Shown here one piece after another: positions 36,057-49,046 of a stretch of DNA of 64,000 bases. A program made the position numbers and the translations under genes. Below the pieces are notes generated by a model. It searched no databases. It saw nothing but the letters and a program-made list of their open reading frames with translations, and was not told the DNA's origin. How positions within the stretch are numbered: the stretch's first letter is position 1; every line of letters starts with the position of its first letter. The stretch is from positions 1 to 64,000 of the forward strand of contig JAMXBD010003364.1 in assembly GCA_024138025.1 (NCBI GenBank). The letters are read 5' to 3'. The stretch is from Combretum micranthum (Eukaryota > Streptophyta > Magnoliopsida > Myrtales > Combretaceae).

Positions 36057-38795
36057 TGTAAGTACCCGCTATCACCCCTATATTTGAAATAGACGATAAC
36101 AGTTCATCAACCACATATAACCTATAAGATTATATATAAGGTTGCTTGAAAGAATTGTTTGAGAAATTATTTATCTATTTCCATATAGATAATATAATAG
36201 GAATCATTTTAACCTTAAACATAGTTATACTACCACACTACCAACACATTTTGGCAAAGGAAACAACTTAACTCCTACATAGCTAAGTACATATATATAT
36301 ATATATATATACATATTACATCCAAAGGCTTCTTACAAGCCTTAATGAAATCTTCAAAACACAACCCAAACTAACACTTTAATTACATTATCAACAAAAG
36401 GAATCATATCTAATCTATTACAAATCATAGGGTTCCATTGAGTCCATGGTTAACTCTAATCCTCCAAACCATCAAGAAAATCTTCAAAGTTGGTTCTGTA
36501 CCCCATACTCGCATAGAACTCATCGAAGTCATCACCTGAAATGGATAAAATATGAGTCAAAGGCCCAGTACACAAGTAACGAATACAAATGCAAAGTGGG
36601 TCACACATTCATAGACTAAATGCAATATGCAACAATCATTTGTTTCTTGCTCAATCTTTAGTTAATAAAATAGCACGGGAGTATTCAAACTCCGGACAAT
36701 AGGGATATAGTATCACGTCCGCCTCTCTGAGTGGTCCCTACTGTTCATACAGACTAGGCAGCGCCATCTTCCGGCGTAGCCCGTAATACTAGGGGATCCT
36801 GAGTAACGTATCACGACGCTCAGGGGGTTGATATGAGTAGCTCGGATACTCATATCTTCTAAATAATTCTATCTATTAACGAGAAAGTACCCTGCCCCTA
36901 ATCTGAGCAGGGTGCCGGTCTCCGAACCAGATTCAACGGCAAACAAGGACAAGCAACACTCATCAATTAATAAAGTTTTTTTAATTTAAAGTAATTTAGT
37001 TGTGATGCCTACCTTAACAAAGAAACAAGCAAGTTACTGCATACCTGAGATAGCTCGGGAACTAATGGGGTTGGCTGGGCGAGAATCTATCACTGTTTAA
37101 AATAATATTAAGTTTCACATTTAGCTTAAGCACTAATTAACTAATAGAAAATACAATTAATCAAAGAAATTCAAATAATTTAATACAAAGTCATAATAAA
37201 GCATTTAAACATCCTATTATATCCTAGAACACTTAACAAATGTTTAATTGATCATACATCAAACTTCGGAAAATTTTGAAGAAAGTTTGTGAAATTCGAA
37301 AGTGCAAGGGATACGCCGGCCATCAAAGCCGGCGGCTTTGAACCGGCGTTCAATACATTAAAGATCAACACTGCCAACACTGGCAACGTTCAAGGGTATG
37401 CCGGCTGCCTTCATTTTACGTCGTCGGCTTTGAGCCGATGTAGAATGCAACTCCAATTTTCCAAAAATTGTCGAAAGGTATACGAGGTTGGTCCACGCCC
37501 GTGAATACCCCCAACACCTATAGCGTATCCATGTACGCAGGTAGCCTTTGATCCTATGCCGGCGGCCTTACGCCCGGCGTTAAAAATTATGATTCTGTTC
37601 CCATTCCACACCGCCTATAAGCTGGCGGCGTTGGAATCCCGGTAGCCGGCATACATTTTGAAAAATGAACGCTGGCAGACTTTTCCAGTAAAAGCCAACA
37701 GCGTTCAAACGGCTTTAAGAAATTTGATTCTGTTCACTTCCAACACCGCCTATAAGCCGGTGGCGTAGAAGTGCCAAATGCCGGTGTACGACCAAATTTA
37801 AGCCTATACGAAAATGTTTTTTATTTCCCCTATTTTATTACAAAATTTGTTCACTTTCAAAAATTCCTCAAACTTAATCTAAACTTTCCAAAGCTTATTA
37901 TATGTTCTAAACACTATCCTAACAACATGAATTGTACTTCTAATTATCAAAACACTAATCACACTTCAAATTACTCCTCAACTACTCAATTCTTCAATTT
38001 CCCAAAACATCATCCTCACATATCAATATTCATACAAGATATAAACTACCACTCCTTTAGCCATATAATCTTATTCAAACCCCCATCAATGCACCAAATC
38101 AAACCCACACCAATTAGTACATAAAATTCATTTCTATCCAACATTTACAAACAAACACAATATAGATCATAAAATAAATAGATAAAGCTTGCATTTAACT
38201 TACATGACTAAATCTTGGCTTGGAATGTTTTAAATTCAAAAGCTTATAATTGATCTTGGCTTAGGGTTTAAGATTTTGGAATGGAAAAAAAGAAAGAAAG
38301 AAAAGAAAAGAAGGAAAATTCGCATGGGAAATAAGGCTGCCAAAAGGGGTTCAAATCTTGCTTAAAACAAAGTCAATACTCATCCAAAATGTGTTTTTAG
38401 GGGTATATTTGTCATAAGATTAATTTGAGTTAATTTCAAATGCATTTGAGTTTGTTTTAGGCTTAAAAAGTGAACTTAAAGTTTGAAAAATTTCTGTCAT
38501 TAATCTTAAGCTATTCAAAAGTAATTTATTAAATTCTAAACATAATCAAAAGTAATTTTATTAAATTCTAAACATAACACATACATATTAATTTGCAAAA
38601 GACACATATTCATTACATATACACACATTTATACATATAATACAATAATATTAATTTCATTATACTATACACATACAAAATAACACATGTCTAACACATA
38701 TACCAATTATATATCCAAGCACACATACACATATATATATATATATCATTCAATAACACATTAATATGTAAATTAAGGAATTCATGGCTATTTCA
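36057..38795 (-). repeat. 3' LTR of the chromovirus (2.74 kb)
   Basis: Plus-strand ends TGTAAGTACCC and GGCTATTTCA. Contains a conserved hairpin row (36764-36856), the CCGGC-type module (37310-37790), a (GAAA)-rich run near 38289 and a 32-bp double repeat near 38515-38576. No internal insertions, so it serves as the reference for the right LTR. Confidence 0.9.
36764..36856. other. Row of hairpins in the LTR
   Basis: Three inverted repeats in about 90 bases: CGCC/CCGGCG around 36762-36776; CCTGAG (36798-36803) with CTCAGG (36819-36824); and a perfect 10-bp stem GATATGAGTA (36830-36839) with TACTCATATC (36847-36856) around a 7-base loop. The last two are unchanged in the right LTR (44540-44598). 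Confidence 0.6.
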
Positions 38796-38809
38796 TTCTC
38801 TCCTCCTTC
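38796..38809 (-). other. Polypurine tract
   Basis: Plus strand TTCTCTCCTCCTTC directly beside the LTR end at 38795. Reads as a purine tract in element sense, the expected plus-strand DNA primer. Confidence 0.85.
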
Positions 38810-38875
38810 AAAAAGTTTCGTCCTCGAAACTTAGCTTACCTTAAACACTATTCAAATAACTCGGGTACTTTTGCT

Positions 38876-39328
38876 TCATTTCATCCTGGGCTCCCACGTT
38901 GCTTCTCTCTCGGTTTGTCCAGTCCACAAAACCTTCACATAAGGAATTATTTTTCTCCTCAACACTTTATCAATTCTATCCAAGACTTTGATCGGCTTCT
39001 CACTGTGCTCAAATTGGTTGAACCTCTGGTTGATGTGTAGAAATGATAGCTTCGGGATCTGATATACATTTTCGAAGTTGTGACACATGGAATACATCAT
39101 GCACTTCCGAAAATTTGGTGGTAGAGCCAATCGATAAGCTAATGGTCCAATTCTTTCTAGAATCTCATATGGACCAATGTACCTTGGATTCAATTTGCCT
39201 CTAGCTCCAAATCTAATAATCCCTTTTGTTGGAGAAATTTTAAGAAACACATGATCGCCAACTTCAAACTCCAATGGTCTTCTTCTCATGTCAGCATAGC
39301 TTTTATACCGATCTTGAGCCATTTTCAT
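38876..39328 (-). pseudogene. Integrase C-terminus and chromodomain
   Basis: About 150 codons. It opens with the YADMRRRPLEFEVGDHVFLK block (post-core integrase), then a KLNPRYIGPYEILERIGPLA block, then the chromodomain region with PIKVLDRIDKVLRRKIIPYV and REATWEP. In chromoviruses this tail is thought to steer integration to heterochromatin. It is separated by a frame break from the integrase core upstream. Confidence 0.88.
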
Positions 39329-39339
39329 CCTTTGCTTAA

Positions 39340-40171
39340 CTACTTGGATTTATCCACTGCTTGTTGTACCAATTCTGGACCAAAATACTCTTTCCCCAAC
39401 TTCATCCCAGTGTATTGGAGATCTGCATTTCCTACCATAAAGTGCTTCATAGGGTGCCATTTGAATTGTTACTTGGAAACTATTGTTGTAGGCAAATTCA
39501 ACAAGTGGCAAATAAGTATCCCACTTATTGCCAAAATCTAGAGCACATGCTCTAAGCATATCTTCCAAGATTTGAATCGTTCTTTCCGATTGCCCGTCTG
39601 TCTGTGGATGAAATGCAGTACTAAACTGAAGTTGAGTACCTAAAGGGCATGTAGACTTTTCCAAAACCGGCTGACAAAGCGAGAATCTCGATCAGAAGTA
39701 ATTGTCTTCGGAATCCCGTGTAATCTCACTATTTCTTTGATATAGATATGTGCCATTCTTTCTAAGGAATCTCCAACCCTCAAAGGTATGAAATGAGCCG
39801 ATTTCGTTAATCTATCACGATTACCCAAATAACTTCATATTTGGCAATAGTCTTGGGTAAAGCCGATATGAAATCCATAGTGATATCATCCCATTTCCAT
39901 TCAGGTATGGATAAAGGTTGAAGTTCTCCTCCGGGTCGTTGATGCTCGATTTTTATTTGTTGACAAGTCAAACACTTGGAAACATATTGAGCAATATCTT
40001 CTTCAAACCTTCCCACCATAAATTTTTCTTCAAATCTCTATACATTTTGGTGGTTCCCGGGTGGATCGAATATGAAGATGAATGAGCTTCCTTCAGGATT
40101 TCTTCTCTCAACTCATATGGCACAAAAAGTCGATTCCCATATCTAACAACTTCATCCTCATCAATCCTCAA
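39340..40171 (-). pseudogene. Gypsy integrase core, frame-broken
   Basis: Split over three frames. The zinc-binding region ([27 protein letters not shown]) lies at 39960-40171, the first catalytic Asp in [14 protein letters not shown] near 39880, [13 protein letters not shown] near 39660-39700, and the FHPQTDGQSERTIQILEDML segment with the Glu near 39590. At least two frameshifts separate these parts, so the domain cannot be made from this copy. Confidence 0.88.
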
Positions 40172-40203
40172 CTCTTTTCTCTTCCCTTCACCAATGGCTA
40201 TCT

Positions 40204-40640
40204 TTATTCTTTTACTTCATCATCTTCCTTTTGAACTTGTTTAATCCTTTCCAAAATTGTCGGTTGCAAGGATAATTGAGCCAATATCACATCAACTTGC
40301 TCTAATGTAACTTCAAGTTCTAACTTCATGAAATCCATCTGAATCTCTCTTTGACTAGAAATCAAAGTCACATCATTCATTTGCTTCTTCCTACTGAGTG
40401 CATCTGCTACTACATTAGCTTTTCCAGGATGATAAAGTATTTCCACATCATAATCTTTAATCAACTCAAGCCATCTTCTTTGCCTCATATTAAGCTCCTT
40501 CTGTGTGAATATGTATTTCAAACTTTTGTGATCCGTGTAGATCTTGCATTTCTCTCCAAACAAATAATGTCTCCAAAGTTTCAATGCGAGAATACTGCTG
40601 CCAACTCAAGATCATGCACCGGATAATTCTTCTCATGGGG
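40204..40640 (-). pseudogene. Gypsy RNase H domain
   Basis: Frame at 40204-40584 with [39 protein letters not shown] and [13 protein letters not shown], the typical end of the plant gypsy RNase H. The upstream part (about 40585-40640) continues in another frame. Confidence 0.85.
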
Positions 40641-40663
40641 TTTTAGTTGCCTTGATGCATAAG

Positions 40664-41650
40664 CTATAACTTTTCCATCTTGCATGAGAACACAACCGAG
40701 TCCTTGGATAGACGCATCACTAAAAACTCAAATTCCTTTCCACTAACAGGCAGTGCCAGAATAGGAGCTGATATCAATCTTTCTTTCAACTCTTCAAAAC
40801 TCCTCTCACACTTGTCATCCCACACATACTTAGTATTCTTCCGTGTCAACTTTGTTAATGGGGATGCAAGTTTCGAAAATCCTTCAACAAACCTTCGGTA
40901 GTATCCAGCTAATCCAAGGAAACTTCTAATCTCACTCACATTAGTAGGTCTTGCCCATTTCAAAATGGCTTCAATCTTCATTGGATCAACTGAAATACCT
41001 TCCTTTGAAATAATATGTCCAAGAAAGGATATTTCTTCCAACCAAAACTGACACTTGTTAAATTTCGCATAGAGTTTCTTCCCTCGGAGTTTTGTAACAA
41101 GTCTTAAATGTCTCGATGCTCTTCCTTGTTCCGAGAATATATCAGAATATCGTCAATGAATACTATGACAAATGAATCCAGATAATCCTTGAAGACTCTA
41201 TTCATCAAATCCATGAATGCGGCTGGAGCATTGGTTAACCCAAAAGGCATCACCAAAAACTCGAAGTGTCCATACCGAGTTCGAAAGCTGTCTTCTGAAT
41301 ATCTTGCGATTTGATCTTGAGTTGATAATATCCTGATCTCAAGTCGATCTTAGAAAACACTGTGGCTCCCTTCAACTGATCGAATAAATCATCGATCCTA
41401 GGTAAAGGGTATTTGTTCTTAATAGTAACTCGGTTCAATTCCCTGTAATCAATACACATGCGTAAACTTTCATCTTTCTTCTTGACAAACAGCACAGGAG
41501 CACCCCAGGGCGATATACTCGGTCTGATAAAGCCCAAATCTTGTAACTCTTGCAATTGTAACTTCAACTCTTTCAATTCTGCTGGAGCCATTCTATATGG
41601 AGCTTTAGAGATAGGTACTGTTCCAGGCAATACTTCAATTCCAAACTCTA
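40664..41650 (-). pseudogene. Gypsy reverse transcriptase, frame-broken
   Basis: The frame at 41250-41650 carries [20 protein letters not shown] and [20 protein letters not shown], with [10 protein letters not shown]. The active site reads FIDD (41149-41160) in another frame. The thumb/connection part ([40 protein letters not shown]) lies at 40664-41041. Frameshifts near 41245 and 41050 disable it. Confidence 0.9.
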
Positions 41651-42173
41651 TCTCCCGATCTGGTGGTAGTCCAGGTAACTTCTCGGGAAATACATCCACA
41701 AACTCATTCACAATTGGCGTCATTTTGATATCCACTTCTTCAAATTTATAGCTGCCACAACTGGTTTTTCCCATAGCTCCATAAACTTCATACTTAGGTC
41801 TTAGCCTCTCCAATTTATATGTGAAACTCCCTTCAATCAAGCCAAAACTTAACTCCGCCTTACTACAATCAATCGTAACCTTATAATGATTTAGCCAATT
41901 CATTCCCAAAATCACATCAAAATCAGATAAAGGCAATACTATCATATCAATAGGCATGTTCACATTTGAAATCACAACACTTATATTTTTACACACACAA
42001 GGATGCCTATTTTCAATCACCAACGGAGTAGTCACACACATAACACGATCAATCAACATTTCAGAGACAAGCTCACAATCATTCATAAAATTTTCAGAAA
42101 TACAAGCATGAGTTGCTCCAGTATCAATCAGCACATATGCATCCCTATTAGCAACACTCAGTATACCTGCCAA
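41650..42173 (-). pseudogene. Gypsy aspartic protease
   Basis: Same frame as the RT start. The active site DTGA is at 42114-42125 within [15 protein letters not shown], followed by the flap-like [18 protein letters not shown] segment. The catalytic triad is intact, unlike that of the copia element. Confidence 0.88.
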
Positions 42174-42179
42174 AGTGTC

Positions 42180-43497
42180 TACTGAGGGTGTATCCTCAAT
42201 TGCTGTAAGGTAAAAACCCTTGCATTTGTCTTTCCCTTCTCTATATCAACTCCACTCTTAACATTAGGTCGATCCTTGCAATTAGCAATATGATGACCTC
42301 TCTGCTTGCAATATGCACAGAAGACCTGGTAGTTTCGGATTCTTGCACTCTTTAGACTTATGCCCAACTTGACCACATGAAAAACATGCATTGGGAGTCC
42401 ACTTACAATCGGACAACTCATGAGGACCATAACACCTAAAACATTTCTTTTCAAATGCAAGTGTAGGAGCTTTATATGTCGGCTTTTGATTTCCTTGTCG
42501 TCCCATAAAGGCTTCTTTCCTTTACCAACACCCGATAATTATCATAGGATGAAGTGGAAGCGGGTCTCTTTCCCAGAAATGCAGCTCTCTTTGCTCTTCT
42601 AATTCTACTATCATTCTGAATTTGCTCCATTAGCAAAGCTTTGGCCACAGTATCTGATAGGGTATGCAACTCAAATTTCTTCACTTCACTTTGGATTTCT
42701 TCATTCAGTCCATTCTGAAATTTCTGAACTTTCATTCTTCATCCGGTAATCACCTCCAGCAAAGCGCAACAGTCTACAAAATTCACCATAGTATTCATCT
42801 ATAGTCTTGCTCCCTTGTCTCAAGTTCAACCAATCAGCTATCATCCTTTCTCTTACTGAATTTGGAAAATACTTGGTGAAAAATATATCCTTGAATGCAT
42901 TCCATGATATGGGTGTTGTAGATTTCCACTAGTTAATCTCCACCAATTGTAAGCCTCTTTCTTCATCATGTAAACCGCTAAATCCACTTTATTATCTTCC
43001 GGTGTTCTACTAGCTGCAAATGTTTTCTCAAGTTCCTCTATCCAACCTTCAGCTACTGTAGGATCGTACTAGTGCCATCAAATTCTGGAACCATCTTGCT
43101 AAAATCATGTAACTTGATTTGGTTGGATTGATCATTTACAGGAGCAGCCTCACTTGTCTCATTCCCTGCTGGTTACCTTGCTGCATGAGATGCTGTGTTT
43201 GTTGATACATCATCATCTGATACTGCTGCATCATTGCCATCATGTCCCTCATCATACTATACATCGAATTTGGATCACCAGTGGGTATTTGTGACATAGG
43301 AGGAATGGGTGGCATAGGTGGAGGTGGAGGAATCTGAGTCGGTGGAGGAACTTGTGAAGCTGAAGCCGATGCAGGAGATGGAGTAGTCTCACTGCTCGGT
43401 GTAGAAGATGAAGTAGGAGCAAATGTAGACGATGTGGTGGTGGTGGCATACTTTCTCTATCAGAATGTTGCCTTGTAGACCTCCTCAACCTGTCCAT
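42180..43497 (-). pseudogene. Gypsy gag with three zinc knuckles
   Basis: Start MDRLRRSTRQHSDRE at 43497, then several frame changes. The nucleocapsid part has three CCHC knuckles: CFRCYGPHELSDC (42405-42443, one residue short in its spacing), CFSCGQVGHKSKEC (42345-42386) and CAYCKQRGHHIANC (42278-42319, in another frame). The middle capsid region is only partly open (42472-42735). Confidence 0.85.
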
Positions 43498-43790
43498 CTT
43501 TACAATTGCATACATATATTCAACACACATTCACACATGTATATCAATCTAATCACATGCAAAACTTATCAAGTTAACATTACATTCATATATAAATGAA
43601 CAAACAATTCAACAAGTCATCAAACAAACAATAAGCAATTAGTAAACAAGAAAACAAATAACAAGTATATGAAACAAGCAAGAAGGAAATTATACACAAC
43701 TATTTGGATAACTTAACTCTTTTCTATACTACTTAATTGTGTCTAGGTCAAGTCTTAAATGATTATTACAATTAGATAAACAATTAATCA
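43498..43790 (-). other. Leader between primer site and gag
   Basis: About 300 bases of AT-rich untranslated leader of the chromovirus. No conserved protein. Packaging and dimerisation signals would be expected here, but I cannot point to any. Confidence 0.4.
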
Positions 43791-43795
43791 AACTC

Positions 43796-43807
43796 GCTCT
43801 GATACCA
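43796..43807 (-). other. Primer-binding site, tRNA-iMet type
   Basis: TGGTATCAGAGC on the minus strand, two bases from the 5' LTR edge at 43810. Exact copy of the common plant primer site. Confidence 0.9.
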
Positions 43808-45519
43808 ACTGTAAGGACCCTATCACCCTATATTTGAAATAGGCGATAACAGTTCCCCAACCACATATAACCTATAAGATTATATGTAAGGTTGCCTGAA
43901 AGAATTGTTTGAGAAATTGTTTATCTAATTCCATATAGATAATATAATAGGAATCATAATATTTTTTTTTTTAAACCTTAAACAAGCTATACTACTACAC
44001 TACCAACTTTTGCAAAGGAAACAACTTAACTTACATAGCTAAGTACATATATATATATATACATATTACATCCAAAGGCTTCTTACAAGCCTTAACAAAA
44101 TCTTCAAAACACAACCCAAACTAACACTTTAATTACATATCAACAAAAGGAATCACATCTAATCTATTACAATCATAGGGTTCCATTGAGTCCATGGTTA
44201 ACTCTAATCCTCCAAACCATCAAGAAAATCTTCAAAGTCGGTTCCGTACCCCATACTCGTATAGAACTCATCGGAGTCATCACCTGAAATGGATAAAATA
44301 TGAGCCAAAGGCCCAGTACACAAGTAACGAATACAAATGCAAAGTGGATCACACATTCTTAGACTAATGCATTATGCAACAATCAATTTTATTGTAATCT
44401 TTAGTTAGTAAAACAACACGGAGTATTCAAACTCCGGACAACAAGGATCTAGTATTACGTCCGCCTCCCTGAGTGGTCCCTACTGTTCATACAGACTAGG
44501 CAGCCCCACCTTCCGGCGTAGCCCGTAATACTAGGGGATCCTGAGTAACGTATCACGACGCTCAGGGGGTTGATATGAGTAGCTCGGATACTCATATCTC
44601 CTAAATAATTCTATCATTAACGAGAAAGTACCCTGCCCCCAATCTGAGCAGGTGCCGCTCTCCGAACCAGATTCAACGGCAAAAGGAAACAAAACACTCA
44701 TCAATTAATAAAGTTTTCTTAATTTAAAGTTTTGTTGTGATGCCTACCCTAGCAAAGAACAAGCAAGTTACTGCGTACCTGAGATAGCTCGGGAACTAAT
44801 GGGGTTGGCTGGGCGAGAATCTATCACTGTTTAAAATAATATTAAATTTCACATTTAGCTTAAGCACTAATTAACTAGTTGAAAATACAATTAATCAAAG
44901 AAATTCAAATAATTAATAAAGTCATAATAAAGCATTTAAACATCCTATTATATCATAGAACACTTAACAAATTTTAATTGATCATATATCAAACTTCGGA
45001 AAATTTTGAAGAAAGTTTTTGAAATTCAAAAGCGCAGGGGATATACGGCCATCAAAGCCGGCGGCTTTGAACCGGCGTTCAATACATTAAAGATCAACAC
45101 TACCAACACTGGCAGCGTTCAAGGGTACGACAATGCCTTCATTATACGCCAGCGGCTTTGGGCCAGTGTAGAATGCAACTCCAATTTTCCAAAAATTGCC
45201 GAGAGGTACACAGGTTGGTCCACGCCCGTGAATACCCCCAACACCAGCAGCGTATCCATGTATGCTGGCAGTCTTTGATCCTATGCCCGCGGCCTTATGC
45301 TCGACGTTAAAAATTATGATTATGTTCCCATTTCACAGTGCCTATAAGCTGGCGGTATTGGAAACCCAGTAGCCGCCGTACATTTTGAAAATTGAACGCT
45401 GACAGACTTTTCCAGTAAAAACCGGCAGCGTTCAAACGACTTTAAGAAATTTGATTCTGTTCACTTCCAACACCGCCTATAAGCCGGTGGCGTAGAAGTG
45501 TCAGATGCCGATGTACGAC

Positions 45520-48500
45520 TGTCACGCCCCAAAGGGTACCCTAAACGCGACAGTCCACCACACTCGATATTTAAACTTACGTATGACAACCTTAGTCATC
45601 CCATGAGTTTACATATCGTGTGTAAGGTGTACTCACACAACTTTTAGGATCACACTTTGATTCGAGTAGTCTTAAGGAAGCATACATAGCATTAAGAATA
45701 TAAATCACAACAAGATAAATAGTTAAACTTTACAAAAGCCAATGGGGCATACCCCCGCCAAAAATAATAGGAGTCTACATCGTTTAGCTCCAATTACATA
45801 TATCTGAATTTACATTAAAGAGATTTTCCTAGAAGTCCACGCCTATACTAGGACCTGACTTCCTCAAAAGCTCTTTAATCCAATGTAGTAAACCTGCACA
45901 AAGTGTCCTCTCGGAAAATCCAAAATTAGGAACACTGCAACAAAAACTATTGGGGTATAAGCTAATTGCTTAGTGAGATTCATTTTCTTCAAGTAACATG
46001 CCCGACCAAACTAAAATATCTATACAAGCAAGTTACAATTAAGCAACCATATGAATGCACAACCATATGAACAAGCAAGCATATGACTTTCCGGTAGTTA
46101 TAAGTGAATGAATTTACGCCCTCCATTCGGGGTTTGGGGTAGTTCATAAGACATGCAACTACAATTCCAAAGTTGGTCCATAAGACATGCAACCATAGTC
46201 CCAATCTTAAGTGGGGTGGTCCATAAGACATGCAACCACAATTTTGATATTGGCCCATAAGTCATGCAACCATAGTTTCATTATTCGAATGGGGTGGTCC
46301 ATAAGTCATGCAACCCTAGTCCCATTCATTAAAGACCCGCTGCCTCCCAAGTACACCTTTGTCCCACCAAAGATATACTCGCCAATGATATATGACTCAC
46401 TACGTGATATGCATGTACAGTTTATTCATATAATCATGGCATTTTACTAAGATAATTTATAAGTGATCACACAGATTTCAGACACTCCAAGTCTATACTA
46501 GCTCAAACAAGGTCATTGCAACAAATCTTGCCTCGATATACTTATCGTTCATTCATACAAGTTCAGATCACCATTCAATCACAATTTTATCTTTCCTAAG
46601 TCTAATGCCGCTACTACTATAAGCACATCCAAGAGCATAATTAATTGAGAAATGAACTCACTTGTCCATGTAGTGGAAATCCACTAGTCGTAATAGTCCT
46701 CGGGAAGTGGTAACCCGTCCTCCAATTCACCTAGGTACAAAGAATACCCTCAATGAGTATCTCTTATGAAGTTCTATTAAACTTAACAATTTTATTTACT
46801 AAGTTCGTCAATTTCCGTCTAGGTTGAATCTTTAACTTAAAAAGGTCATATCTAACTCATTTTAACTCGGAATTTAGCTTATAATATACCGATTTATACC
46901 TACTTCGAAAGAGCTATCCATTTCTAAAGTTAATTCAAACATTTAAGATCATTTAGGGGTCGGAAACTTACTGTACAGTAGGGTTGCGAAAATTCCAAGG
47001 TTTGAGCCTTTGTGAAAAATTGCCATATCTACTCTATTTAACTACTTAGACCAATTTATTTTAGTCCTAAGCTTGCAAGGAGATTCTCAAAACAAAATTG
47101 AGAGATTACACACTTATCTAATACCAAACATAAAGTTCCAATGAAACTTCTAAGGATCCATTTTCATAAAACCGAATTTACAAGTTGAAACTCATTGTCT
47201 TGTTTTGAGTAATTCCTTTACTAAAACTTACTTAGCTCAATGAAAATAATTTTCCAATATTATATATCATCAAAGCATTCCATCTTCAATATAAAATACT
47301 TGTTTTGAGATCAAAAAGAAGGTTTTCAAAATTGGTCTCCCCATAATTACAAATTTCCTCTTTGAAGTTTACAATGAATACAAGAACTAAATTTTGTCTT
47401 TCACAAAACACTTGATTCAAGCTATACCTTTTTGGAAAACTCATTTAAACTTATGAAGTTTCATTCCTTAAGATACCTATATCAAGAGCCCCTTATATTT
47501 TTGTCTAAATCTTCATTTTAAAGTTGGATGATGGGTTTCAAAAATAGGTCTTGATCCGAATTTTCATAAATTTATTTTGGACATATCTCTTGGGAAAATT
47601 TATCAAAACTCATGAAAAACAACCCATTACATATTATATCCTAAGAACCCTTCATTTCTTGAATAAAATCATCATTTGTGAGTTGAAAAACATGTTTTTA
47701 TTTTAGGTCTTTGTCTTGATCCGAAAATACAATTTTTGTTTTTGAAAATCAACTTTGATTCTTGTAAGATGAAGTCTTGATGATGTACATCCATCAAACC
47801 TTCATTTTCTTAACAAAAACTTTCATTTTAAGACTTGGAAGAGGGTTTTTAACATGGAGCCTTGACAAGTTACGAATTTTACTTTTTCATTCAAACTCAA
47901 ATCTAAGATCTAGAGGAATGTTTCAACTCTTGGCATCATCATCCATAGCATTTTGAGCTTGTGGAATGTCCTTTGATGCATGAAACATCCATGGTATCAT
48001 CCTAGAACATCTTATAAGAGCTAAAAGGGAAAGATTACCTCAAATAATTGCAAGAAATATGTATGGAAGCAAGAAATAAAAATGCTGGCAGCTTGTTTGT
48101 GGAGAAGACAAGCCAAAAAGAAGGGAAAAGAGAGGGAAAAAGAGAGAGGAAAAATATAGGGTTTGTAAAAATGAAAGAGAGAGAGAATAAGATGCTTAAA
48201 TAGAGATGTAAGAGTGTTAAATAAATTTTAAAAAAAATAGAACTTGCAGCTGCAACAAGGGGAGGGGCTGGTCGTGATTTTTGAGGGTGTGGGAGTGTGT
48301 GTGGTTGATTTCCAATTTGTATTTTTGAATGTGTAACAAGTTGCATCCATTTCTAACTAAAATAGACTTTAAAAATATCAAATAATTGATTAAAAATAAT
48401 GAAAGGTGGCTATTTTATGGGGAATGGGCAGCTGCAAATTTTGGGAAATGGAAGTGTAAGAAAAAGCAAAAGAAGACATAATAATGTGTAGTAATGGTAA

Positions 48501-49046
48501 TGTATGTGTACTTGAGGTATGGGTTGATAAAGTGGCTTTTTGAATAAGAAAATATATAAAAAAATTAAGAAAAATATTTTCATTTAAGTAGCAGAATTTT
48601 TATGATTTAAATAAATAATCAATTAAATTATTTTTAGAAATTTAACAATTTAGTTACTGGTAAGAGTAAAATAAGCTTATATGAGCTATAACTGATATTT
48701 TTAGAATCCGAAAAATCATAAACTTGATATTTTTGAAATCCTTATAAAAATACGAGTCTAAAAATATTAAAGATATATTTTTAATTTTCCGAGCCCTGGG
48801 ACACGCTTTCCAAGACAGTATCCAAACGGGTTCGAAATAAGCCGAAATTGAACCGATATGATATTTTTAATAATTCAAATATTATTACGGACTATTCTAA
48901 ACACTTTAATTATTTTTCGACTCCTCGATTTACAAACTCGGGTTTTCAGGATCTAAACTGTAGGGTTTTACTCATGATCCGTTGACCTAAGGTCTCCGGT
49001 AGACTTTCCGGTTTAAGGTTTAGGGCTTAGAAAACAGGGGTTTACA
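45520..49046. mobile_element. 3.5-kb solo LTR nested in chromovirus LTR
   Basis: Starts TGTCACGCCCCAAAGGGTAC, ends GGGGTTTACA, with a perfect 5-bp duplication ACGAC at 45515-45519 and 49047-49051. No interior genes, no primer site and no polypurine tract remain, as expected after LTR-LTR recombination. Same family as 6450-10329 by both termini. It contains a five-unit repeat (46136-46330), long Phe/Ser-rich shadow frames and AT-rich sequence. Confidence 0.88.
46136..46330. repeat. Five-unit minisatellite in solo LTR
   Basis: Five imperfect units built on GGTCCATAAGACATGCAACC, with spacers of alternating length (about 36 and 42 bases). The LTR at 6450-10329 does not show the array at the equivalent place, so it is a local expansion. 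Confidence 0.8.

Noticed and set aside
37289..37504. Plus-strand open frame over the GC-rich LTR module, with a partly similar frame at 45006-45278
   Set aside because: The similarity follows from LTR homology, the frame is antisense to the element and frameshifts between the two copies; it is the repeat module being open by chance.
41458..41751. Plus-strand frames over the chromovirus pol region (also 39251, 40351, 40680, 42003)
   Set aside because: Shadows of the minus-strand protease, RT and integrase frames.
48035..48346. Minus-strand frame with a hydrophobic Phe/Leu-rich segment
   Set aside because: Lies in a solo LTR; the hydrophobicity comes from poly-A/GA-rich sequence on the plus strand.
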